DNA of 37,959 bases from Clostridiales bacterium (lineage in GTDB: Bacteria > Bacillota > Clostridia > Oscillospirales > Oscillospiraceae): assembly GCA_012729975.1 (NCBI GenBank), contig JAAYBW010000259.1:1-37959 (forward strand). The letters are read 5' to 3'. The position numbers and the translations under genes are program-made. Within the stretch, counting starts at the first letter, position 1; every line of letters begins with the position of its first letter. The notes below the pieces were generated by a model. The model had not been told where the DNA came from and ran no database searches. It worked only from the letters and a program-made list of their open reading frames with translations. Shown piece after piece: positions 1 through 7,140 of the stretch.

Positions 1-1
1 C

Positions 2-1210
2 ATAGTGCGCAGCAAGACCACCCAGCCCATGGGCGCCGGCGCCTATGTTTTCCAGAGCTATCAGAACGGCACCATCACATATAAGGCCAATGAGCTTTAT
101 TATAAGGGCGCACCGAAGACGACCTATGTCCTCTTCCAGGAAGGCGCGGACGGCGATAAGCTTGCCGGCATAGTTTCCGGCCAGTTCGATGTAACCGATC
201 CCAGCTTCAGCACCCCCACCGTTGAAGCCATCAAGGGCTACAATTCCAACGGCGAGCTCACCGGCAATATCATTTCCACCAGCACGGTCAATAACCTCGG
301 CTACGGCTACATCGGCATCAGCGCCGTCACCGTAAATGTCGGCGGCGACATTGCCAGCGATGCTTCAAAAGCCCTGCGCAAGGGTTTTGCCACTTTATTC
401 TCGGTACATCGCGACACGGTTATAAACTCCTACTACGGCGACCGCGCAAGCGTCATTCAGTACCCCATCTCCAACACCTCCTGGGCTGCCCCCCGTCCGG
501 CCGATGAGGGCTATCGTATAGCGTACTCCGCAGATGTCGACGGCAACCCCATCTACACCGACACAATGACGGAAGAACAAAAATACGCCGCTGCCCTTGA
601 TGCGGCCATCGGCTTCTTCAAGGCCGCCGGCTTCACCTTCGATGAGGCATCCGGCAAATTCACCGCCGCTCCCGCGGGCGCGGACCTCGTTTACGAAGCC
701 ATGATCCCCGGCGACGGCATAGGCGATCATCCGGCTTACGGCATCCTGACCGCGGCAAAGGAGCAGCTTGCATCCATAGGCATCACCCTTGAGATCAACG
801 ATCTTACCAATTCCGCCGACCTGTGGACAGCCCTTGAGTCCGGCAACTGCCAGATGTGGGCCGCTGCCTGGGGCGCGACAATCGACCCTGATATGTATCA
901 GGTATATTACAGCAGCAATATAGTCGGCCTGCCCGGCAGCACCGAGTCAAACCACTACGGCATTCAGGATGCAACACTCGACGAGCTCATTATGGCGGCC
1001 CGTCAGAGCGCCGATCAGAGCTACCGCAAAGCCACCTACAAGCAGGCCCTCGAGGTTATACTTGACTGGGGCGTCGAAGTTCCGACATATCAGCGCCAGA
1101 ATGCCATCATCTTCTCCTCAGAGCGGATCAACATGGAAACCATGACCCCCGACATCACCACCTTCTACGGCTGGATGAGCGAGATAGAGAATATCGAAGT
1201 ATACGACTGA
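2..1210 (+). CDS. Oligopeptide ABC transporter solute-binding protein, 5'-truncated
   Basis: C-terminal 400 or so residues of a family 5 (OppA/DppA-type) extracellular substrate-binding protein, which captures peptides outside the membrane and hands them to the permeases encoded next. The reading frame is open to the left window edge, so the N terminus, signal peptide and lipobox are outside. The identification rests on features typical of the family: the Ala-rich lobe with ALRKGFATLFSVHRD (near residue 125), the IGITLEINDL segment and the MWAAAWGATIDPD motif in the last third, and a C-terminal stretch with VPTYQRQN. The genes that follow are the two permeases and two ATPases of the same transporter, which supports the call. 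The substrate cannot be read from the sequence; peptides are the family default, nickel or sugars are less likely alternatives. Confidence 0.9.
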   Translation: MVRSKTTQPMGAGAYVFQSYQNGTITYKANELYYKGAPKTTYVLFQEGADGDKLAGIVSGQFDVTDPSFSTPTVEAIKGYNSNGELTGNIISTSTVNNLGYGYIGISAVTVNVGGDIASDASKALRKGFATLFSVHRDTVINSYYGDRASVIQYPISNTSWAAPRPADEGYRIAYSADVDGNPIYTDTMTEEQKYAAALDAAIGFFKAAGFTFDEASGKFTAAPAGADLVYEAMIPGDGIGDHPAYGILTAAKEQLASIGITLEINDLTNSADLWTALESGNCQMWAAAWGATIDPDMYQVYYSSNIVGLPGSTESNHYGIQDATLDELIMAARQSADQSYRKATYKQALEVILDWGVEVPTYQRQNAIIFSSERINMETMTPDITTFYGWMSEIENIEVYD

Positions 1211-1243
1211 TTTCAGCTGACCCAAGCAAAATAACAGATAAAG

Positions 1244-1276
1244 GCGTCTTTGGGCGGCAGCCCCGCCCAAAGACGC
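1244..1276 (+). terminator. Strong hairpin after the solute-binding protein gene
   Basis: A perfect 14-bp stem (GCGTCTTTGGGCGG with its complement) closes a 5-nt loop 34 bp after the stop codon. No U-tract follows. Together with the next hairpin it probably stabilises the upstream binding-protein mRNA and lowers transcription into the permease genes. Confidence 0.6.
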
Positions 1277-1281
1277 GCAGT

Positions 1282-1333
1282 AAATATCCGCCGCAAGGAA
1301 GCTAGGAAGGCCGTGCCTTTGCGGCGGATATTT
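1282..1333 (+). terminator. Second long hairpin before oppB
   Basis: AAATATCCGCCGCAAGG pairs with CCTTTGCGGCGGATATTT, leaving a single bulged A and a loop of about 17 nt. Only a TTTT run at the end of the right arm resembles a U-tract. It may be a leaky terminator, an RNA stability element or a copy of a dispersed intergenic palindrome. Confidence 0.55.
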
Positions 1334-1371
1334 TACCGGTTCGCTCAAATACTATTGGTGGTGGTAATGAT

Positions 1372-2361
1372 ATGGGTGAGTTCCTGCTCAAGCGTACTCT
1401 GCTGAGCATCCTGATATTGTTCTTTGTAATGCTCATAGTCTACGCTCTGATGTATTCGCTTCCCACAAGCTATGTCGAGGTGATGGCGCGCGAACTCGCC
1501 ACAAAACCCGGCAGCCTCAAGTCGGCAGCCCAGTGGCTTGCGGAGCTAAACGCCTCTTACGGTTTCGACAGGGGCCTCGTGGGCGGCTATTTAACATGGC
1601 TTAAAACAGCGCTCACCGGAGATTTCGGCGACAGCTGGTACTGGACGGTATCCGTTGTCGAGAAGTTTCAGGAAACTGTTTGGGTAAGCTTCTGGATGGG
1701 TCTTGTCGCCTTTGCCTTCCAGATAGCGATAGCAATACCCTTAGGTGTCACGGCGGCAAGAAAGCAGTACAGTGTTACCGACTACACGGTTACGGTTATC
1801 GCCCTTGTCGGAATATCGCTTCCCACGTTCTTCACGGCTACGCTGTTAAAGCTGGTTTTCGGCGTCAAGCTCGGGTGGTTCGACATTTCGGGCATGCAGG
1901 GACGAAACTATCATCTGCTCAGTGAGTGGGGGCAATTTCTTGACCGCGCGCATCACCTGGTGCTCCCCATTGTTACGCTTATTATCATAGGCATTGGCTC
2001 GCTTATGCGCTACACGCGCACGAACATGCTTGAGGTTTTAAACTCCGACTACATACGCACGGCCAGGGCAAAGGGACTGTCTGAAAGGCGGGTCATCAAC
2101 CATCACGCGTTCAGAAACACCCTCATTCCGCTGGTCACCATACTCGGCGGCTCGCTGCCGGGCTTATTTTCGGGAGCTCTTATTACCGAGACGCTTTTTG
2201 CGATACGCGGCATCGGATTTGCTTCCTACTGGTCAATGGTAAACGGAGATATACCCTTCACCATGTTCTATCTCGCTTTCATTTCCATACTCACGCTGCT
2301 CGGAAACCTGATCGCCGATATCTTATACGCAGTCGTCGATCCTCGCGTCCGTGTGCACTGA
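1372..2361 (+). CDS. oppB: Oligopeptide ABC transporter permease OppB/DppB family
   Basis: Membrane subunit of a peptide importer, 329 aa, which is normal for the family. The N-terminal helix (about residues 8-30) is followed by a periplasmic-side loop with the typical YGFDRGL and WLKTALTGDFGDSW motifs, then five more helices. The ATPase-coupling EAA loop is recognisable as ARAKGLSERRVINHHAFRN. The start ATG has only a weak GGTGGTGG-type ribosome binding site. It lies downstream of two long hairpins and just before oppC, whose ribosome binding site begins at this gene's stop codon. Assignment to the DppB/OppB family is secure; the transported peptide is not known. Confidence 0.94.
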   Translation: MGEFLLKRTLLSILILFFVMLIVYALMYSLPTSYVEVMARELATKPGSLKSAAQWLAELNASYGFDRGLVGGYLTWLKTALTGDFGDSWYWTVSVVEKFQETVWVSFWMGLVAFAFQIAIAIPLGVTAARKQYSVTDYTVTVIALVGISLPTFFTATLLKLVFGVKLGWFDISGMQGRNYHLLSEWGQFLDRAHHLVLPIVTLIIIGIGSLMRYTRTNMLEVLNSDYIRTARAKGLSERRVINHHAFRNTLIPLVTILGGSLPGLFSGALITETLFAIRGIGFASYWSMVNGDIPFTMFYLAFISILTLLGNLIADILYAVVDPRVRVH

Positions 2362-2374
2362 AAGGAGATACGAC

Positions 2375-4453
2375 GTGATTAAAAAAGATAAAAACAGCCT
2401 CAATGAGGCGCTCAAGCGCCGCGAACAGCGCCAGCGCGACAGCGCGCTGATAGAAAGAGATAACGGAAACGGGAATACGGTTCTCGCGCTTGATGATACA
2501 CAGCGCGTGAAGATCCTTTCCCCGGGAAGACTTGTCTCAAAAAGGTTTTTCAGAAACAGACTGGCTATGGTAGGCCTTTGCATACTCATTGCCATGTTTA
2601 TCCTTTGTTTTCTGTGTCCTATCTTCTACCCGTATTCGCAGACACAGATATTTTATAAGTACGACCTTTTAAACGTCAATTACGCCAGCGCGACAGAGCG
2701 AACCGAATACGTCGCTTACACGGTCGATAAGGATCTTGACGTACACTACTCCGTTTTAAACCGCATAAACACATATATCAGTCAGATGGAAAGCGAAGGC
2801 CTGACCGAGCTTTTTGCCTACGACCCTGAAGGCAGCGAATACTCACTGAGTAAGCTCGGGGAAAGAGTCTATAAGCTTTCCGCCAACGAGCTTCTGGATA
2901 TAGCCGAGTATCACGAGAAAGCGGTTATAGGCACCTATACAAAGCTCGGAGACACGTTTACCTGGCGTGCCGAGGCCATGGACGGGGCTTTCCAGACCGC
3001 CGCGAGAGATGCGCTTGCGGCCGGTGTCAGCAGCTTTACTTATAAAGGCGAAAATTATACTATCACCGAAGCGGCCAAGAACAAATATGACATAACCCGC
3101 TCAAACGCCAGCGTTGAATATATAGGTCAAAATCCCGGATCCGGCTTTGACGCGGCATTCGGCGACACGGTGGCATCAGGGCAGACCGGTTTTGAGTTTT
3201 CCGGTGTAAGCTACAGGCTGCGCCCCTCGTCCGGAGGCTATGTGGCATACACCCAGGGCGGTCAGCAGACAGCCGTTGTCGCCTCGACCTATGTCTTCGA
3301 CCCATATGAGGCGGGACTTAACATACCCGAGGGCTTAAAGAGCGCTGCTCTTCTGGCTGTATACGACGGCGGGAGCTTCGAGTATGACGGAGAAACCTTC
3401 AGTATACGCGAGAACGGAGAACATCTTGAGATCCTTGACCCGGCGGGGAAGGAATACGCGGTGCTCAGCACCTACTCCATCCGCCGCTATTCCGGTCAGG
3501 ATACGCTGGATCTTCAGTTTAAGGATACCCTGCGCGGCGTTATCGAGGGCATGGAAGCGAGCGGAAAACAAACCGCCGAGTTTGTTTACAGCCTGCCAAC
3601 CATGGATGAGGAAGCAAACTACGTACGCGATGAAAACGGCAGCCTTACCTACAGCGACGCGACCCTCGTTGTAAATCGTATGACCAATCAGTATGTTGTG
3701 ATCTGCGAGCAGACCACCTATCTGATCGATATATTCGGCAGACCCTCCGCAGCACACTGGCTGGGAACGGACGGCGACGGCATGGACATTCTCGCAAGAG
3801 CCATGTACGGAGGCCGCATCTCCCTGATGGTCGGCTTTGTGGTCGTTCTGCTCGAAATGTTCCTCGGCATCATATTGGGCGGCCTGGCCGGCTTCTTCGG
3901 CGGCTGGGTGGATACGCTCATAATGCGTCTTGTAGATATCTTCTACTGCATACCCAGTCTGCCGATACTGATAATAATGGGCGCCTTGTTTGACGCTCAG
4001 AAACTGGAGCCTTATGTAAGGCTAATATGGCTGATGGCAATACTGGGCTTTTTGGGATGGGCCGGCGTTGCGCGTCTCGTTCGCGGCCAGATTCTTTCTT
4101 TGCGCGAGCAGGAGTTCATGGTCGCGGAGGAAGCCACCGGCATGCGCGCGAACAAGCGGATCTTCCGCCATCTTGTGCCGAACGTAATGCCGCAGCTGAT
4201 CGTATCGGCCACAATGGGCCTCGGCTCGGTCATCATAACGGAGTCCACTTTGTCCTTCCTCGGTCTGGGCGTTAAGCATCCGCTGGCGACCTGGGGCAAC
4301 ATGATAAACTCGGTAACGGGTTCTTCCGAGGATATGATACGCTACACATACATCTGGATTCCCATAGGCCTTCTCATATGTCTGGCGGTCATCGCCTTCA
4401 ACTTCGTGGGAGACGGCCTGCGTGACGCCTATGACCCGAAGATGAAGCAGTAA
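2375..4453 (+). CDS. oppC: OppC/DppC-family permease with about 365-residue extracytoplasmic insertion
   Basis: Second membrane subunit of the peptide importer. I place the start at GTG 2375, since AAAGGAGA at 2361-2368 has ideal spacing; the frame also opens at GTG 2351, inside oppB, without such a site. That gives 692 aa, against about 300 for usual OppC. The N-terminal cytoplasmic part and first helix (about 63-85) are followed by an insertion of about 365 residues before the canonical HWLGTDGDGMDILARAMYGG (from residue 461), five further helices and the EAA loop (EEATGMRANKRIFRH, near 585). The insertion holds three similar units around residues 221, 273 and 335 with pattern F-x-[YF]-x-G-x-x-[YF]. 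By topology it faces the outside, where it could touch the binding protein. The core function is secure; the role of the insertion is unknown. Confidence 0.9.
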   Translation: MIKKDKNSLNEALKRREQRQRDSALIERDNGNGNTVLALDDTQRVKILSPGRLVSKRFFRNRLAMVGLCILIAMFILCFLCPIFYPYSQTQIFYKYDLLNVNYASATERTEYVAYTVDKDLDVHYSVLNRINTYISQMESEGLTELFAYDPEGSEYSLSKLGERVYKLSANELLDIAEYHEKAVIGTYTKLGDTFTWRAEAMDGAFQTAARDALAAGVSSFTYKGENYTITEAAKNKYDITRSNASVEYIGQNPGSGFDAAFGDTVASGQTGFEFSGVSYRLRPSSGGYVAYTQGGQQTAVVASTYVFDPYEAGLNIPEGLKSAALLAVYDGGSFEYDGETFSIRENGEHLEILDPAGKEYAVLSTYSIRRYSGQDTLDLQFKDTLRGVIEGMEASGKQTAEFVYSLPTMDEEANYVRDENGSLTYSDATLVVNRMTNQYVVICEQTTYLIDIFGRPSAAHWLGTDGDGMDILARAMYGGRISLMVGFVVVLLEMFLGIILGGLAGFFGGWVDTLIMRLVDIFYCIPSLPILIIMGALFDAQKLEPYVRLIWLMAILGFLGWAGVARLVRGQILSLREQEFMVAEEATGMRANKRIFRHLVPNVMPQLIVSATMGLGSVIITESTLSFLGLGVKHPLATWGNMINSVTGSSEDMIRYTYIWIPIGLLICLAVIAFNFVGDGLRDAYDPKMKQ

Positions 4454-4468
4454 AGGGAGGTATGGAAT

Positions 4469-5656
4469 ATGTCAAAAAAACGTAAAGGCGCGTCCTATAT
4501 CTCCGGTAAAGAGTCAAGAAGGATAACCAAATTCAACAGAAAGCTCACAATGCACCTGGAAAAGCAGCGTGCGGCCAAGTCGGCGGATCCTTCGATATAC
4601 ACGACCAAAATGCGCGATGAGTCGAACGTCGTCGAGTTTGACAACATCTGCTCTTACTTTTTCACGGATGTGGGAGTTGTTCGCGCCGTGGACGGCGTCA
4701 GCTTCAACGTGCCCAAAAGATCCACCGTCGGTATAGTCGGCGAATCCGGCTGCGGCAAGAGCGTTATGAGTCTATCGCTTATGCAGCTTCTGCAAAGGCC
4801 TCAGGGCCAGACGGTCGGCGGCGAGATACGCTTCAACATGGGCGGCGGAAAGGCTTACAATATCGTCAACACACCTACCACCGAAATGATGAAGATTCGC
4901 GGCAACAAGATTTCAATGATATTTCAGGAGCCGATGACAAGCCTCAACCCCGTGTTCCGGTGCGGATATCAGATAGACGAGGTTTTATTGCTCCACAATC
5001 CCGGCATGACAAAGGAGCAGGCAAAGGCCCGCTCCATCGAAATGATAAGCATGGTCGGCATAGCAAATGCGGAGGGCGTTTATAAAATGTTTCCGCATGA
5101 GCTCTCCGGCGGCATGAGGCAAAGGGTTATGATAGCCATGGCTCTGGCCTGTTCGCCGGAACTCATAATAGCCGACGAACCGACGACCGCACTGGACGTC
5201 ACGATCCAGGCACAGATACTCGACCTGCTAAAAGACCTCAAGGAGAAAATAAACAGCTCTATAATGCTCATAACGCACGACCTGGGCGTAATCGCAAACA
5301 TGGCCGATTATGTCGTTGTCATGTACGCCGGACGCGTTGTAGAGCGCGGTACTACCGAGGAGGTGTTCCATCGCCCCTGTCACCCGTACACTATAGGCCT
5401 GATGGAATCCAAACCCGTAGTCGGCAAAAAGGTCGAGGCGCTCTACAACATCCCCGGAAATGTTCCGAACCCCGTAAATATGCCCGATTACTGCTATTTT
5501 CGCGACCGCTGCGAACAAAGCATAGAAAAATGTCAGGGCGTCTATCCCCCGATGATCAAGCTGAGCGACACGCATTACGCCGCCTGCTGGAGACATGAGG
5601 ACGAGGGAATTGTAATTGAGTACCCGAAATCGGTGAATGTGGAGGAGCTGAAATGA
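4469..5656 (+). CDS. oppD: Oligopeptide ABC transporter ATPase OppD/DppD
   Basis: One of two nucleotide-binding subunits that power the importer, 395 aa, cytoplasmic. Walker A GESGCGKS lies at residues 91-98, the Q-loop in [10 protein letters not shown], signature LSGGM at 212-216, and Walker B LIIADEP at 232-238. The C-terminal OppD/DppD domain keeps four cysteines ([10 protein letters not shown] and AACW), the pattern reported to hold an iron-sulfur cluster in this family. An N-terminal basic extension of about 50 residues precedes the ATPase domain and is longer than usual. AGGGAGG at 4454-4460 supports ATG 4469. The stop overlaps the start of oppF by 4 bp (ATGA), suggesting coupled translation. 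Confidence 0.95.
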   Translation: MSKKRKGASYISGKESRRITKFNRKLTMHLEKQRAAKSADPSIYTTKMRDESNVVEFDNICSYFFTDVGVVRAVDGVSFNVPKRSTVGIVGESGCGKSVMSLSLMQLLQRPQGQTVGGEIRFNMGGGKAYNIVNTPTTEMMKIRGNKISMIFQEPMTSLNPVFRCGYQIDEVLLLHNPGMTKEQAKARSIEMISMVGIANAEGVYKMFPHELSGGMRQRVMIAMALACSPELIIADEPTTALDVTIQAQILDLLKDLKEKINSSIMLITHDLGVIANMADYVVVMYAGRVVERGTTEEVFHRPCHPYTIGLMESKPVVGKKVEALYNIPGNVPNPVNMPDYCYFRDRCEQSIEKCQGVYPPMIKLSDTHYAACWRHEDEGIVIEYPKSVNVEELK

Positions 5657-6750
5657 ACGAAAATGTGAAGACTGCTCCCGAGCAGGAAAGCGAATACCTC
5701 GTCGAGGTCAATAACCTCGTCAAATGGTTCCCCATTAAATCCAGCTTCTTCAGGCGCACCATAGGCCATGTCCGCGCCGTAGACGGTGTTTCATTCAAAA
5801 TCAAGCGCGGACAGACGATGGGACTGGTGGGAGAATCCGGCTGCGGTAAAACAACCGTAGGAAGAACGATTCTTCGCCTGATCGACAGGACGTCCGGCGA
5901 GGTTAAAATCGGCGGCAGGGACATATTTGCCCTCTCCCGCGAGGAACTGCGCCTCATGCGGCCGGAAATACAGATTATCTTTCAGGATCCCTACTCGAGC
6001 CTGTCGCCCCGTATACCCGTCGGAGAGATTATCGGAGAGGCCGTGCGCGAGCACAACATAGTTCCTCCCGAGGAGTTCGACGACTATATATCCCGTGTCA
6101 TGCGCGCCTGCGGGCTTCAGGAGTACCACAAGGACCGCTATCCCCACGAGTTCTCCGGCGGTCAAAGACAGCGCATCTGCATCGCCCGCGCGCTCGCGCT
6201 CAATCCGGAATTCATTGTCTGCGACGAGCCGGTATCGGCGCTTGATGTATCAATTCAGGCCCAGATAATAAACCTTCTCAAACAGCTGCAGAAAAACTTC
6301 GGATTCACATATCTGTTCATATCCCACGACCTGTCCGTAGTCGAGCACATATCGGACACCGTAGGAGTCATGTACCTCGGCAATCTCGTCGAGTACGCGC
6401 CGACCGACAGCGTCTTTAAGCATCCTCTGCACCCGTATACGGTCGCGCTCTTTTCGGCTATACCCGTACCCGACCCGGACGCGAAGGTGAACAGGATAGT
6501 GCTCCAGGGCAGTCTGCCGTCGCCCGTAAACCCGCCGACGGGCTGCAAATTTCACACACGCTGCGACAGATGCATGGATATTTGCAGATGCGCTGTGCCC
6601 GAGTGGCGCGAGATAGAACCCGAGCACTGGTGCGCCTGCCACCTCTACAACGGCAAAGAAGAACAGGAACGCGCCGAGAAAGCCCTGCGCCGGGACCGTG
6701 ACAGCGGTGCTTTAAATGAGAGAAAGAAAACCGAAGAAACCATCCTTTGA
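5653..6750 (+). CDS. oppF: Oligopeptide ABC transporter ATPase OppF/DppF
   Basis: Second ATPase subunit of the peptide importer, 365 aa. Walker A GESGCGKTT is at residues 60-68, signature FSGGQ at 167-171, Walker B FIVCDEP at 187-193, and a cysteine-rich tail (GCKFHTRCDRCMDICRC, later WCACH) resembles the C-terminal domain of the family. It overlaps oppD by 4 bp and the next small gene by 35 bp, so the three should be translated from one message. The heterodimer of this protein with OppD drives uptake through OppB and OppC. The tail is rich in charged residues and appears to be a lineage-specific extension. Confidence 0.95.
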   Translation: MNENVKTAPEQESEYLVEVNNLVKWFPIKSSFFRRTIGHVRAVDGVSFKIKRGQTMGLVGESGCGKTTVGRTILRLIDRTSGEVKIGGRDIFALSREELRLMRPEIQIIFQDPYSSLSPRIPVGEIIGEAVREHNIVPPEEFDDYISRVMRACGLQEYHKDRYPHEFSGGQRQRICIARALALNPEFIVCDEPVSALDVSIQAQIINLLKQLQKNFGFTYLFISHDLSVVEHISDTVGVMYLGNLVEYAPTDSVFKHPLHPYTVALFSAIPVPDPDAKVNRIVLQGSLPSPVNPPTGCKFHTRCDRCMDICRCAVPEWREIEPEHWCACHLYNGKEEQERAEKALRRDRDSGALNERKKTEETIL

Positions 6751-6979
6751 GGATGACGGGCGCGTTATCGCGCCAATGAATGTAGACGGTATGCCCTGGT
6801 ATTCTCACAAAGCTCCGCGAACCGGGCAAGAGTGTAATCCGTCCGAGAAGCTCTCCCGTGAGGAGGCGAGGGCCTACCGCTTCGCAGCGCTTAAATCCGC
6901 TCTGCTGATCGTTGCGGTATTCGGTGCCGCGGGAGCTGCCTTTATCGGCTTTTGCCTGCTCATCTGGAAACTGCTGTAG
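6716..6979 (+). CDS. Small single-pass membrane protein, unknown function
   Basis: An 87-residue protein encoded at the end of the peptide transporter operon, overlapping the end of oppF by 35 bp. The N-terminal half is polar and contains the motif DDGRVIAPMNVDGMPWY (about residues 13-29); the C-terminal half has one hydrophobic helix, about residues 60-86. No ribosome binding site stands out, so translation may depend on coupling to oppF. I do not recognise a named family. The overlap, the operon position and a non-random composition (acidic motif, basic linker, then a clean membrane helix) make it likely to be real. It could be an accessory subunit of the transporter, but its motif may equally belong to an independent small membrane protein family. 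Confidence 0.75.
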   Translation: MRERKPKKPSFEDDGRVIAPMNVDGMPWYSHKAPRTGQECNPSEKLSREEARAYRFAALKSALLIVAVFGAAGAAFIGFCLLIWKLL

Positions 6980-7000
6980 CAGCTCTTATAAATCCGACGA

Positions 7001-7033
7001 ATGATCCCGGTTGCCTTTGGCGATCGGGATCAT
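7001..7033 (+). terminator. Terminator-like hairpin of the opp operon
   Basis: ATGATCCCG pairs with CGGGATCAT, and the interior TTGCC/GGCGA extends the stem to about 14 bp with one mismatch and a 3-nt loop. It is followed by ATTTACATG, a poor U-tract. It sits 21 bp after the last opp gene. Confidence 0.7.
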
Positions 7034-7081
7034 ATTTACATGCATAACAGAGTGCAAACCGCTTTGTTTACAAAAATGTGA

Positions 7082-7110
7082 TTGTTTGAAAAATCGCGAT
7101 GTACTATAAT
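7082..7110 (+). promoter_or_regulatory. Promoter of the LtaS-type gene
   Basis: TTGTTT at 7082-7087 and a perfect TATAAT at 7105-7110 are 17 bp apart. The expected start of transcription is about 24 bp before the ATG at 7141. Confidence 0.7.
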
Positions 7111-7140
7111 GTTTTAGATTACAAACCGAAGGGGTAGCTC

